64,000 bases of DNA, taken from positions 166,224 through 230,223 of the forward strand of contig CABFPE010000348.1 in assembly GCA_900660155.1 (NCBI GenBank). The letters run 5' to 3'. Below are positions 1-11,854 of the stretch, one piece after another. The stretch's first letter is position 1. Every line of letters begins with the position of its first letter. The position numbers were made by a program, and so were the translations under genes. The DNA is from Hofstenia miamia (lineage: Eukaryota > Xenacoelomorpha > Acoela > Hofsteniidae). A model generated the notes under the pieces. That model was not told where the DNA came from and searched no databases. It saw nothing but the letters and a program-made list of their open reading frames with translations.

Positions 1-66
1 TTGCACAGTAATACATCAAACTACCTTGTGCAGCCATTAGAATTAATGCACAGAACTACTACACAA

Positions 67-182
67 GAGTGGAGAATGTAAATAAACGTTTCACAGATAT
101 GTAATCAAATGCATGAGTAGAAGAGGAAACAGGAGTGGCTAATGTAAATAAGCGTTTCTCAGATATGTAAACAAATGCATGC
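67..182. repeat. Two-unit tandem repeat, about 66 bp
   Basis: Two near-identical units begin at 67 and 133, each reading GAGTGG, then AATGTAAATAA, CGTTTC and AGATATGTAA, ending in CAAATGCATG. They differ at a handful of bases. At 236-290 an AT-rich stretch with TCGATATCGGTATTCGATTT is followed by TTGCACAGCTCTAG, which looks like one end of a hAT-type non-autonomous element. Its other end is not visible, so this last point is inference. Confidence 0.6.
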
Positions 183-289
183 CTTTTCTCAGAAATGACA
201 GAATTCGTGGTATTGGATTTGTTAAAAAAAAATTATTTCAATCGATATCGGTATTCGATTTCGATATAATATATTGCACAGCTCTAGCC

Positions 290-3200
290 TTAAGGCACTT
301 GATTTTTGAAAACATAAATTTTAGCATTTGATTTTTTCAAGTCACTACTATTTTTTGTAAATGAAATCGTTACACAATTGTTATTCAAATTATTGTACTG
401 TGCTACATGTTAGCAAAGCCAGAGAAAACCAATAAATTCTAAAAAAACTCTTCGCAAACTTTAATTGGTAATGACATATATTTTTCAAATCAAGATTTTT
501 ATCATTATAACTTTAAGAAATATATTATATTTTTTCATACTTGAAGTAGTCAACTAGTAATTCAGTTTTTTGATAAGTCGTTAACAAAAAAACTTAAACT
601 ACAGGCTTGATTCAAAACCAAAAGTCGAATCAAAAATATTTTCGCATGACAGAATTTTTCACTTTCTTGAATAGGGCAATATTTTTATCTTGGCAACTGC
701 TGCATACCTGCATAAGATAAGTGCAAATTTAGCATAAGAAAATTCTGGAAAAATACAAAAAGAATGCTCCAAATAGAATTCCTGATTCAGATTCAGCACT
801 GACAACCACTTTTACAAGAAAACTTTTTTCATGAAATGTGATTGAGTACAGAAGAAAACCTGTACCTGTTTTAGAGAACGCGTTCTACACATTATTATTT
901 TGAATTTTAGACTTTTTCTAATTGTTTGCACAATTAAATCTATTTAAAAACATGCTAATTAAGAAAATTAGAAAAATTTAGTAGTCTAAACAAGGAAGAA
1001 CGTTTTTCAAAAATTTCGAAAGTGTTACTATCTTTATACAACTTGCTGTCTTTTTTAAAATGAAATGCATATACATATATATATATATATATTTGCATTT
1101 TGTAATTAATGCCGCATGTATATTAATCATTTATAGTGATTCCTGCATATATTCGTTGATTGTAACCATATTCGTAGTTTGTAACCAAAAAAGTTTTTAT
1201 TTAGTTCAGAATGTTATGAACGCTTGAAATATTTTTGAAGAATTCGTCATATATTTTAATCAATTCCTAAGTAAGTTAGCCTTAAGAAGCTTGATGTATT
1301 TTTACACATTTTCAAATGATTTTCTTCAAACCCTATTATGAATTTTGGCAGTTGTGGACCAAGGACGTATATATTGAGAAATGTGTTCAAAAGTAATATT
1401 GAAAATGAATGCTGAGAAGTATTGGTGTGTTTGAATTACTTTAAAAGATTGACTATTTTTATTTGAAAGTTTTGATTTTTTAGAAATCTTTCCAATTATA
1501 TCTATGCTTAATGCGGAGGTAAGCATGAGGTCTAGGCCCATGGAATCAACAACTATTCTCAACTGACTTACTTTTTAGATATACCATTCAAGCCCATTGC
1601 ACAAAGTCATGGTTGTGGAACCAGGGTTGGAGCATTTGCACATAGACACACCCCAATGAGACAATTAAAAAATTCCGACACTGCTTAAGCAAAATGATGT
1701 TTAATTCTGTGAATGTCCTCACATATATTTGTTTTTGAGTTTTTCAGGTCCCTGATTTTTAAGGGGTTTGACACCACTGAGTGCACCTATTTTGATAATG
1801 TTTTATTCAAATTTCTGTTCGGTAATAATAATGTATGCATGGCAAAAATATAATCCCCAAAAAACTGTAATTTTGGAATTAATAGTTCTGATGTGGACCT
1901 ATTAGTAAAGTTAGAGTTTGTATATATATATATATATATATAATTTCATGATGTAGACCTTTTAGATTTTAAATAATTTTGTTAGTTCGTGAATTATAGG
2001 TGTTTAAAATTTTTTGTGTTGAACTCATCTCAAATGTGTAAAAATTCCTAGTGGAAATAAGGTTATTTGTGATAAGGACTATTTACTTTAGAAAATGACT
2101 TGATTGCATGGTATTACTTAAAAAGTGCTGCATCTTCAGTGCTTAAGACCATTTGTGGGGAATTCTAACTCAAAAGGATATTTTATAATAATGAATGACA
2201 TAAATGTGCTCTAGTGGCTAGACACAGTATATTTATACAGTAATCATGGTTTAACTACTTCCTTTTTATTGACTTGTCTACGTTACACTTGTATATTGCC
2301 ATTCATAACCTTAGGTCGCACGATTTTAGTCCTTTTTGAAACTGAATATTATCAAATTGTTACTTTCGTCTTCATTATTTAAACAATCACAATAATATAC
2401 CTACATTCTTCCTACTGATGCTGCTCGTGCATGCTTTGGGATTCTATTCTATGACAAAATAGCTGTGCATCTGCATCCAACTATAAAAAAAAGAACTTTG
2501 TGTAGCAGAGTTGCTGATTATGGTAAGTAACCATACTATTATGTACCATATTGTGTATGCTAGAGAAATATTGTATGGCCTTAACGGATATGACAATCTT
2601 CAAAATATGACCATAAAGTTAATCCATTTATTATTTCTTACATGTTCAAAAAATTTAAACATTGCGATTATTTGTTCAAAACAATTTGAATTCTGTTAAT
2701 GCTGTCTCTCACATGATCCCATTAATGCAGTTATACAAAATTGCTATGAGTAGCTGATAAATATTAAACAAGTTATGAAATTATTATATTGGAAAATATT
2801 TACATTTCTCGAGCAATATAATGTTGCTATTTGAAAAGAAAGATTAATGTAAAAATCTCAATTTGAATTAATTAGCATTAAATACTTTAAATGCCTAAAA
2901 ACATTTGCCTTTAAAAATCATTATTACAAACCAAATACTCAACACTTTCATTTTTATATTTAGATTTCCACACTGTTTCTTACAACATAAACAAAATTTC
3001 AAAGAAGGTGTGAATATAATACTTGGTTATAAGGTATAACTGAAACCGTTTGGCATTGAGTCAGACACTTTCCAATATTCTTGCACCTATAAAATGATTC
3101 AGATAGAAGAAGTTGAAACATATTCTATTTCATACGACTCATAAAAATACTTCATAGTAAGTTTTGTAAACTCATATTACGTGTGTATATTCATTAATCT

Positions 3201-4400
3201 GAATTGTACACAGCATAGCACGCTATAAGTCATAAGTTATTAATACCATTAGTCTCATTCTTCCGGTAAACTAACATAATTGGTTTTCTGAGCAAAGCAT
3301 ATATTGATGTTTAAGAATAACATAAGTAACTGTTTTTATCTTTGTTTAGAAATCTAGCCTCTATGAATCTATTGACGTGTAAATTATGGCGGAAGTTTTG
3401 AAAAATAAATATAATTTTGCTGATTTCCGCGGACTGACAGTTGTCAATTAACCGTTGCATAGTGAATACATTCTATTTTAAGAATTAAAGTATTTTTGCT
3501 CCTTGATTCTCACATAATCTGTTGATGAAAAATTAAGCGGGTCTGGTCGGCTTGTGAATGTCACATTTAAGTGGGTCTTTTTTTGTGTAGCAGTCGCGGA
3601 GTATTTATCGTCGTAAGGTTGTAGGATCTCTAACAGATTTAAACAACATTTTAGGAAGTGGAACATTTGAGATCCTGAAATTCTTAAAGTTTTTCATTTT
3701 TTTGAATTTTTTATTGAATTTTATTGTTTTTACTGGTATTTTTAAATTAAGATGTTTTGAGCGTATAATGCTAGTAAACGTTGGTAGGGTCAGGTGCGGG
3801 TCGGAGTTAGATGGGAGGTTAAAATTGTGACCTGTTTCCAGCTGTGGCATGGACATGTAATTCCATGAAGCAAATTGCTCCATTTCTTACTTTGCTAATA
3901 ATGAATTATGTCAGGTTTCTCGTAGGACATAAAACGTCCAATGGAAACTGTGAGTTTTTTCACTAACAACCAACACAACATTAAAAAGCTGCTGTGTCAC
4001 ACAAAATGCACAACAAATAAAAACCAGAGTTGGAATCGGTTCAGGAGATCTGACACTTCAGGTTGGTTAGGTTCGGTTCCGTTCGGTTTCGGGTACAACA
4101 TCCTAAAAAAATCGTGGGTAAGCCCACTTGTTCCGGGAAAATGCCAGCTATTTCGAATACAGAAAACCAAGGTTTTAACTGGTATTCTATCATATATACA
4201 CGGTGATGTTTTCAGATAATTGTTTTAAAAAATTCATATCTATCTAAACCGGTTTCATGTTGATTCAGTTCTGATATTTAAAAAGGATTGCCATTGTTCC
4301 TATTTATAAAAATAGTAAGACAATCAGCTTATTTGACATTATTTCTACGATTCATTAGATGTCTTTTCTAACCGAAGAATGGGGTTTAATATTATAAGCA
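290..4400. other. AT-rich spacer without a recognised gene
   Basis: No open frame here has family signatures, codon structure or splice-bounded exons that I can support. Microsatellites lie at 1072-1092 and 1921-1942. From about 3535 to 4130 the base composition changes: GGGTC/GGTTCGG-type G-rich words recur (around 3538, 3790 and 4065-4105), similar to words at 19.9-20.0 kb and 25.2-25.3 kb. This suggests a shared non-autonomous DNA transposon, but I could not define its termini. Confidence 0.5.
1072..1092. repeat. (TA)n microsatellite
   Basis: Short alternating TA tract. The same simple repeat recurs through the window, for example at 1921-1942, 25948-25971, 48039-48066, 49255-49295, 60380-60406, 63535-63557 and the right edge at 63990-64000. 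These are not coding, although open frames rich in Tyr-Ile pairs run through them. Confidence 0.9.
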
Positions 4401-4413
4401 GTGCATTAAAAGT

Positions 4414-6095
4414 CTAAAAGGAGAACAACACATTATCATATGTTTTAAATCTAATGCCTGCATTCATTTTTTGAATCTTATTCAGCAGAAATTTTTCAAA
4501 TGTTAATTCATTATCTATCTCCTCTCCTAAATAGCTGACTGATTCACTTTGCTTTATGGACTCATTATTTATCTTTAGTTCTCTATCACTTATTAGATTT
4601 CTTTGTGCCTTCGGTGAAAAAATTATAAATTGAGTTTTTTCAATATTTAGTTTCAATTGATTATTAGTAAAGTAATTGTTTAATTTTTCTATATCTGTTT
4701 GGAGGTTTTTTGTAGTATCAAAAGCATTTTGCAGTACTTATCAGGCATGTGTCGTCGGCATATTGGTAAATGTAGCTGTGTTTAACATGTTTTATTATAT
4801 CACATTTACAAAATTGCAAATAAAATAGGGCCAAGTACAGTACCTTGGGGCACTCCACAGTCAGTCGTAACATAACTTGATTTTTTACTGTTTAATATTA
4901 CACGCTGCTGTCTATTTTTTAAGAAGTTCATGATTAAATTAATTGAGTTAACACCAAAATTATAATTTATAAGCTTGTCTTGCAGGATATCGAAATTCAT
5001 TGAATTGAATGCCTTACTTAAATCTAGTAATGCAACACAACTGAAGTTATTATGAGATATATTAGACTTAATTTGTTGCGTGATCGATAAAATTGCGTCC
5101 TGGTTGCTATGCCCAGCACGAAAACCAAATTGCTTATTCGATAGGATGTCTTCAGATTTTAGGAATGCGTTTATTTGAATATACAACAGTTTTTCAAAGA
5201 GTTTGCTAAAAGGATGTGTAATACAAATGGGTCTATAATTTTTTGCGTTTAGGTTGTCACCTTTTTTATATATAGGAGTTATATCCGATTTTTTTAGTAA
5301 GTCTGGAAATTCACAATCAATAATACATTGATTAAATGCGACTAATAATTGTTCTCCAAAAATAGGAAAAAAACGTTTAATAATAAAAAATGGGAGATTA
5401 TAAGAAGCGGTTGATTTGTTGGTATCAAGTTTTTTAACAATGTTTTCTAATTCATTGATTGTAGCAAGTCTAAAGGAAAATTGTTTTGCTTGTTTGAGAT
5501 TATCAGAATTTTGTTTTTTCTTATAAGATGGGAAATTGAAATTTCCAAGTTCTTTGAATGTTGAATTTAAATGATTTAGTATTTGAGTTTTGTCTGTAAC
5601 GGTAGTATTATTTATGTTTAATTCACTTATTTCGGATGAAAGACCCTTAGATTTTCCAATAAATTTATGGATGCATCGCCATGTTTCTCGAGTAGAATGT
5701 AGTTGATTAAAGAATTTTTGTCGAGCTTTAGTTAAATTTTTTGTTCTTAATTGCTTAATTACTTTCTTTGATTTTTCGTAATTGGTCCAATTAGTCTTTG
5801 TCGGCTTGGATTTAGCAAGTTGAAATAATTCTCGTTTAATGGATACTAGTTCATGGACTTGATTATCGTCGGTGTTTGAAAAAGGAAATTTAATTGCTTT
5901 AATCTTAACCCAACAATTCTTAATTGGGGCAACAGTGTTTAATGCTTTGTAGATTTCTTTTGCAATGCAATTAATCATTTGAGGTCCATTTTTATCTGAA
6001 TAAGATAAATAGTCTATTGCATTTATGATTTTAAATTGCTTGCTTTTAGTAGTTTTGTTACTAATATATGTACACAGTGCATGATCACTAAATGA
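4414..6095 (-). pseudogene. CR1/L2-like non-LTR retrotransposon: end of endonuclease plus reverse transcriptase, truncated
   Basis: Minus-strand relic of LINE ORF2. The 5' end (about 6095) begins in the tail of an AP endonuclease: FSDHA, the terminal SDH block, is visible at about 6085. A linker follows, then the RT domain. Visible RT blocks are DITPIYKKGDNLNAKNYRPI, QFGFRAGHSNQDAIL, the box-A Asp in ALLDLSKAFNSMNF, and GVPQGTVLGPILF near 4810-4850. After a frameshift near 4800 the catalytic YADD follows in QYADDTCLIS (about 4750-4780). Another shift leads to LNIEKTQFIIFSPKAQRN and SVSYLGEEIDNELTF. The 1.17-kb open frame from 5978 to 4806 is unusually intact, so the copy is not very old, but the frameshifts and 5' truncation make it inactive. 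It belongs to the same family as the relic at 58.2-59.5 kb: both carry QCIIDCE(F/L)P and KKSDI(T/N)PIYKK. Confidence 0.9.
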
Positions 6096-6164
6096 TTAAA
6101 TAGTTATTTATTGTATTATTTTGATGAAAATTCCTTGCTTTGATGCATGATGCTCATATATCAC

Positions 6165-6212
6165 AATAATATAATGATAAATTGCGAGTTTAAAATTTAT
6201 CATCATATTATT
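6165..6212. repeat. AT-rich inverted repeat (19-bp arms, 10-nt loop)
   Basis: The left arm at 6165-6183 and right arm at 6194-6212 are complementary at 18 of 19 positions. It lies between the 5'-truncated end of the LINE and the proposed left end of the piggyBac element. It could be a remnant of a palindromic MITE or a simple AT hairpin. Confidence 0.6.
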
Positions 6213-6248
6213 ATATAATTGGTGTTTCGCTAAGACTTATTAATGCAC

Positions 6249-7824
6249 TTAACCCTTCTGATGGATTATATACATATAGGACTGTCTGTTATACATAGTT
6301 AACAATTATGTATATATAGATGTAATGTATAATCTTTATGTAAATAGTCATTAGTTTACTGTCTCACATAAATATATTAACTATAAATATTTACTATATG
6401 ACATGTTATAATAATTTTTTCAATTTTACTTTTCAGATGTCAATCATAAATAAATCATTTTATGGTACTAAATGATAACAATCGACATTTGTTGTGTAGT
6501 TCCATAATCAGGAATTATCTCTGATATTGAAATATGAGATTCAGATCAAGTCTAAGATCCGGATTATCTTCCTAGCCATAATGATAATCATCCTGATACA
6601 GATAATGACTTTAACTCAGTTTCTTCAGAAGAAGAGAATAATCGTGAGGTTGAAGATGATGCAGATATTCCTGGAACATTGTCAGGAAGAGGTAAAAATA
6701 AAAAGATGAATGAGTATAAATGGCCAAAAAAGAGTTATATTCATCTATTGGCAACAAGGACATTAATTTTACTCAACCACCTTAAGTCAAAACGACTTTA
6801 ACCTATTTTTAGCAACTTTTTTCTGAGGAATTAATTAAAGAAATTGTGCATAGCAAACTAATTTACACTCTGTACAAGCTTGTGATAAATCGATTGATAC
6901 AAACTCAAGTGAAATTGAATCATTTTCATCAATGTTGTTAGGAATGGCTGTTATCAATCTTCCATCATATCGAGATTATTGGAACAAGTATTGTAGAATT
7001 GCTGTTGTTGCAGATAAGATGAGTCTGAAATGTTTGAAAAAAATTCGGAGATATTTGCATTTCAATGACAATAATATAGCTAATAATGACAGACATCACA
7101 AAATCAGAACAATGCATGAATCAGTGCGAAACAACTGCATCAACATTGAACATGAAGGAATGTATTCTGTGGATGAAGTAATGATTCCCTACAGAGGAAC
7201 AAGAGCTGGAAATTTACGCCTGTATGTGAAGTACTAATCCAAAAAATGTTCTCTTATATATTGGATTTGTGCACAGTTAATGATGGTTATTAGCAAGAAG
7301 AGATGCAAAATCGCTAAACAAAAAATATCCGTATTCCTTAAAGAAATTCAGATTGGCAATTAGCTTCAGTATTGCTTTGGCTCATTACATACCGGCGAAG
7401 CGGGGTAGGCCTTCAAAAGATTCTTCTTCAGCTCCAGAACCTGCCAGAAAAAGAAAGAATGCGGCCGGAGTATGATGTTAGATTTGATGCAATTGATCAT
7501 TATGTCTCAACTCAGAGAAATTGCTTTGTTGATTTCCATTCTTGTTAATAAGAATGTACATTATTTGTGTTTTTAAATAAATTTCTTTTTTTTCTCATTC
7601 CATACATCAGTCGCACAATATGTTGTTGTTTTATTCAATTTTTACAGACACCTTTTTATGAATCGAATTACTGAATTAAAGCAACATATCCATATGGATA
7701 AATTACATCATTAGCTAAAAAATGCCATATCAAGGAAAAACATTTTTTTATTCTAAATGACATAATGATAACAAAAAAAATTTTGTTAAGTCAATTGAAA
7801 AATGTTTGTCACAAAAAGGGTTTA
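6249..7824 (+). mobile_element. piggyBac-type DNA transposon, decayed, with candidate termini
   Basis: Bounds proposed from the ends. On the left, TTAACCCTT starts at 6249 and combines the TTAA target site with the C-rich terminus usual for piggyBac-like elements. On the right, AAAAAGGGTTTA ends at 7824, the inverse complement with one change in the target tetranucleotide (TTAA to TTTA). The transposase relic lies between. The termini are short and imperfect, so the exact boundaries are inference. Confidence 0.45.
6540..7548 (+). pseudogene. piggyBac transposase relic (PGBD family)
   Basis: Broken plus-strand transposase. In order: an acidic N-terminus (SSEEENNREVEDDADIPGTL at about 6615-6680); then, in the open frame 6932-7237, the family block with PSYRDYW, MSLKCLKKIRRYLHFNDN and KIRTMH, and the first catalytic-Asp region SVDEVMIPYRG (about 7165-7200). 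This ends in a stop at 7235-7237. After about 150 bp of shifted sequence comes a C-terminal tail: AKRGRPSKDSSSAPEPARKR (7395-7460), then, after a frameshift, YDVRFDAIDHY and RNCFVDFHSC (up to 7548), which resembles the start of the Cys-rich C-terminal finger. Much of the catalytic core (second and third Asp) is missing, and the N-terminal part needs frame changes. Non-functional. Confidence 0.85.
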
Positions 7825-7829
7825 CCTTA

Positions 7830-10800
7830 ATTCTACTGCGATTTTGTCAACCAAATAATGAATATATTCATAATCTGAAAACACCACAAGATATAGGACC
7901 ATGGTGGGGCAGGTTGCGGGTCACACTTAGCTTGTCAGGTAGAGTGACAGATAGTATTTTAAGAAAAAAATTTAGAAGTCGAACATATTAATCTTTAAAG
8001 ATTAAAAATATTTTTGCATTTTTTTATTGTAGTGGTAATAAAAGCAAAAGACGCTAATTGCATTGTGCAAATCATAACAACATAATGACACTAATTACAA
8101 AATTTGAAATAGTATTATGATTTATATTATACTAGCAACTTTAGACATATTCTTTTAAATAATTCCCATATTTCATCTCAATGATTATGAAATCAATTAA
8201 TCATTATGCAATTGTACTCTAACAAAATGGAAATCCGTTTAAATATACTATAAATAATTCGTCAAAGTAAGCAAACACGCAGTTGTAAAAATATATTGTG
8301 CTTCAAATCATGCTATTATGCTATTTAATAATCGTCACTAAAGAGATACTACAATTACTTGCTTGTTGTCTCATGCTTTTACATAAACGTCACTAGAGGG
8401 ATACTACATTTATTTGCATAATTTCTTGAAATTGATTATTAAAAATAGTTTAATTTCTTCTACCTTTCTACATAAAGATTACCTTTGTATTTTACAAATA
8501 TTATTGGCCATGTTGTTAAACCTGTTAAAATGCAACTTTATAGGAGATTGCAGGCGTAGATTTTACACAAATAAAATGTTCTCATTGTTTAATAAAAAAG
8601 AAGTAGTAGGCAAAGAAAAAATATGAAGCTCCAATCATCAATACAGAACATTTGATGTAGCAATTTATAGAATTAAATAACATATTCATAATCTCGTTGA
8701 ATGCATTTTGAAGAAAGTTGTGGCCTTTTGCAGCAATCGAATCTAAATGTAAGCTAGAGCGAGTTATCTATCATTTTACCATTTTCTAGCAGTTCTATAT
8801 TGTCCTTAGAAGGATATCAGTGGAGGCTTAAATGAAAATCGGAGGAAATATTTCTTAAGGAGAATAGGTGTGTTACCCTTTATCACATGAATTATATTAT
8901 GGGTTTTTTGAATGTGAGATTCGAATATGTTGAAACCAAGGAAACACTCTTAATTCCATGAATGCAAAAGGCTTTCTGTATTTGTTAACAGGCTTGGTTA
9001 AAATTGTACAAAATACGGACAAATTGCTTTGTTACTTAAAAGCAACACTATTAAAAAGAGGCTTAAGCTTTGTATATCATTTTAAAGGAAAAACTGTTTT
9101 TTCACATTTTGTTCTAGCATATGTGGAATTTGGGAGATATTGAAACATCTATTGGTGAACATACTTGAACGTAATGTTGAAGATTTGTGTTATAAAGGTA
9201 TTAGTGTATTCATTTGCGGGTGCAACTAAAAATATTATAAGTTTTCCTTAAATAATCCTATTAAAAAAAGATTAAAATTATTTCCATATCAATTTTCTGA
9301 TAATCAAGATATTCAAATCCAAACTGAGTATAGTTAATTTTAGCTGGTTCTTTTAATTAAGTAGACCACCAACACCCATTAAGGCTCGCAAAAATGGAAA
9401 GAGAAGACACTCCTCTATAGTGTGGTGCACTCAGACATTGGATATTTCAAACCTGCTATTCTTCAAGGAATATTGTAGGATTGCATTCATATTAATAACC
9501 TAGCTAATTTGATTTTACTTCCATATTTTACATATCATAAATTAAAATAATGCTTTATATACATATAGTTTGTTGACAAACTTGACTATAAGAAATATAA
9601 TGAACCAAGTAGATTATTTTTTTCAAAAGAAGAAAGTGTACATTTTGTGGCCCTGCATTTTTACACCCCACACAACAACATTTCAATTGATTTTTATTTA
9701 AACTATTGAAGTTGCTTTTTGCTTTTTAACAAATTTATTTGCATTTTGTTTTAAAGCTGCCCCTATACTTGTACATGTTTTGCAACAAGTTTTACCATTA
9801 AATTAAAATGCTTTTTACTTTGCTTACAAATTTGAACTTGTATATTGCACCAAATTTGCTATGAACTGCCACTTTAAACTGTACAGACAACAAGTCTACA
9901 TTGCAGTTATTGATGTTCAAATTTCATGAAGTCTATACATTTGATTATATTAGTTAAAGCTAAAGTTCAATTTTGCAAAAAAGTTTCTTTATACCAAAGA
10001 TCAGCTCAAGCAACTTTGTTTCAACCTAAGCACTTCAGGGTTAGTTAGGTCTCCTCTCTTACTATTGCTAAGAAATTCTATGCAAGTAGTTTATAGAAAC
10101 AAAATGCTTTACTTTTTGGGAAACAACAAGTTGAAATAATTTTGGCATTAGAGTAAACCACACATTACTGAAATGAATTAGGGAGAAACCATAAATTTAT
10201 TGGAACATTCTGATCATTCTGATATGCTTTTTATTTACTGCTCACAACAAATTTAAAAAGCATAAAAAGGAGACTGCTAAGTCTCTAATCAAAAGCTTGA
10301 AGAACACAAAGGCTTTCCTTATGAGTAATAAAAATATTATAAGTTGAAAAGAAGAGATCCATTTAAATGATTAACATTGTCACAATTAAATGCAAATTTT
10401 TACTTGGAAATGTGTCAATGACAGAGCACCAAACTATTAAAACAGTATTTTCAATAAAGAGATGCATTACAAAATGCCAACTAGACTTTGTGAATATAAT
10501 TTACTTAGGCCATTTAACTTATGGAGGAAACCAGTGAAGCTGGGATTGCCATTGCTTCAGCAAAAGAATTTAACATTTTGCAGATGAAATAAAAAAATCA
10601 GATGGAATTATTGCTAAGTTCAAGAAAAATTTGAAGATATTTTTCTTTATGCAATTTGTAAATAGTAAATAAAATTTTATAGTTTGTATTATTCTAGTGT
10701 TTATAATTAATCCTCATTTAGAATTTGTGCAACATTTAGAAAAATAATAATGTAATAATATAAAATAAAAAGGTTCAAAGAAACTTTATTTCCCTAGATA

Positions 10801-11390
10801 ATATAGGACCCTCTAAACATTAATTTCCATAACTTTAATTAACAGATACACTAACAATCACTATTTAGGTGAAGTAGCTCCACAGTACTCCAAATGATTG
10901 GGCATCTGCCCAATGCTGCTCTTTTTGTCAGCAACAGATTCAAGAATCCAATTTTATCCAAAGTGTCTCTAGCACCCATCTCAAAGAAGTTAATTATGTG
11001 TGCCCTAACCTATGATGATGCTTACTAATGACTAGGCACAACTTGACTTAAACTCTTTTTGTAATGTGGATTGTTGTATTTTTATGCATTAGATATACTG
11101 GCATATGTTGTATGCAACCTGACTTGACACTAGCTACTTTGTTAACAAGTTGGCTAAATTAATATTAATATAAAAATCTATTCGTTTTCTTATTACTTTT
11201 AAATAAATAGCAGCTTCCTAGCCTACATGTAAGATAATGAATATAACAAATAGTCTCATTATCAGTCACTTTATCATCAACAATTTGAATCTAGAAAAAG
11301 AGTTAAGTTATAACATATGTTTGGCTAACTAGCCATTTCTCAAATTTATTATCAAAATATTCTTAAATGCAATTGATAGTCAGCTAAATG
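7830..11390. other. Spacer with no supported gene
   Basis: Short open frames at 8414-8626 and 8958-9143 show Lys/Phe-rich translations without recognisable motifs and no clear splice sites. They could be transposon debris. The region 7870-7945 has a G-rich patch (GGTGGGGCAGGTTGCGGGTC) like those at 3.5-4.1 kb. I see nothing else. Confidence 0.5.
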
Positions 11391-11394
11391 GGTA

Positions 11395-11480
11395 ATCAAA
11401 AACGCCTAGTCATACACCTAACCTAAGTGCATTTCATGATCAGGGGCAAAGAACTGAGAATCATTCCTGTCATGAGATCC
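11395..11480 (-). repeat. Dispersed repeat resembling the leader of an LTR element
   Basis: Read on the minus strand this contains TTTGCCCCTGATCATGAAATG followed by CACTTAGGTTAGGTGTATGA. A related sequence occurs at 43150-43235 with CATGCCCTGAATTGTGATCACATTAGGTTAGGTGTAGG. Both lie just downstream, on the minus strand, of TGGT(C/G)A-type words reminiscent of tRNA primer-binding sites. The shared family is seen in the sequence; assignment to LTR-element leaders is inference. Confidence 0.35.
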
Positions 11481-11854
11481 TGACCACTGCTCAACACAAA
11501 CTGTTTAGCTCAACATTTGTAATAGTTAATCAAACCAGATAATAGAGCAAAATAAGATTTCCAAAGAATATACAATAGCAATAGTTCCAATTTTTTAACC
11601 CTATTTATACTCTAAATCAAATTAGTAGCTGTTGGTTTGAATTTTGAATTACCTAAAAATTTCTGCCTAGTTTGTTAAAATAAAAAGAAGCAATTTCACC
11701 CTCAATGTTTTGGTAAATTGTTTTTACAACCCTGTATTTAATTTATAAATCTTAGTTTGCACAAATCATCATATAAGTTGCTTAATTATTTTTAAACATC
11801 TTCTTTTTTCTTTTTTCATTTGATCTTTGTTCTCAGCAGCTTATTTATTGGATT

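Noticed and set aside
3478-4219. Open frames in the G-rich patch at 3.5-4.2 kb
   Set aside because: No protein signature on either strand; composition resembles other repeat patches in the window.
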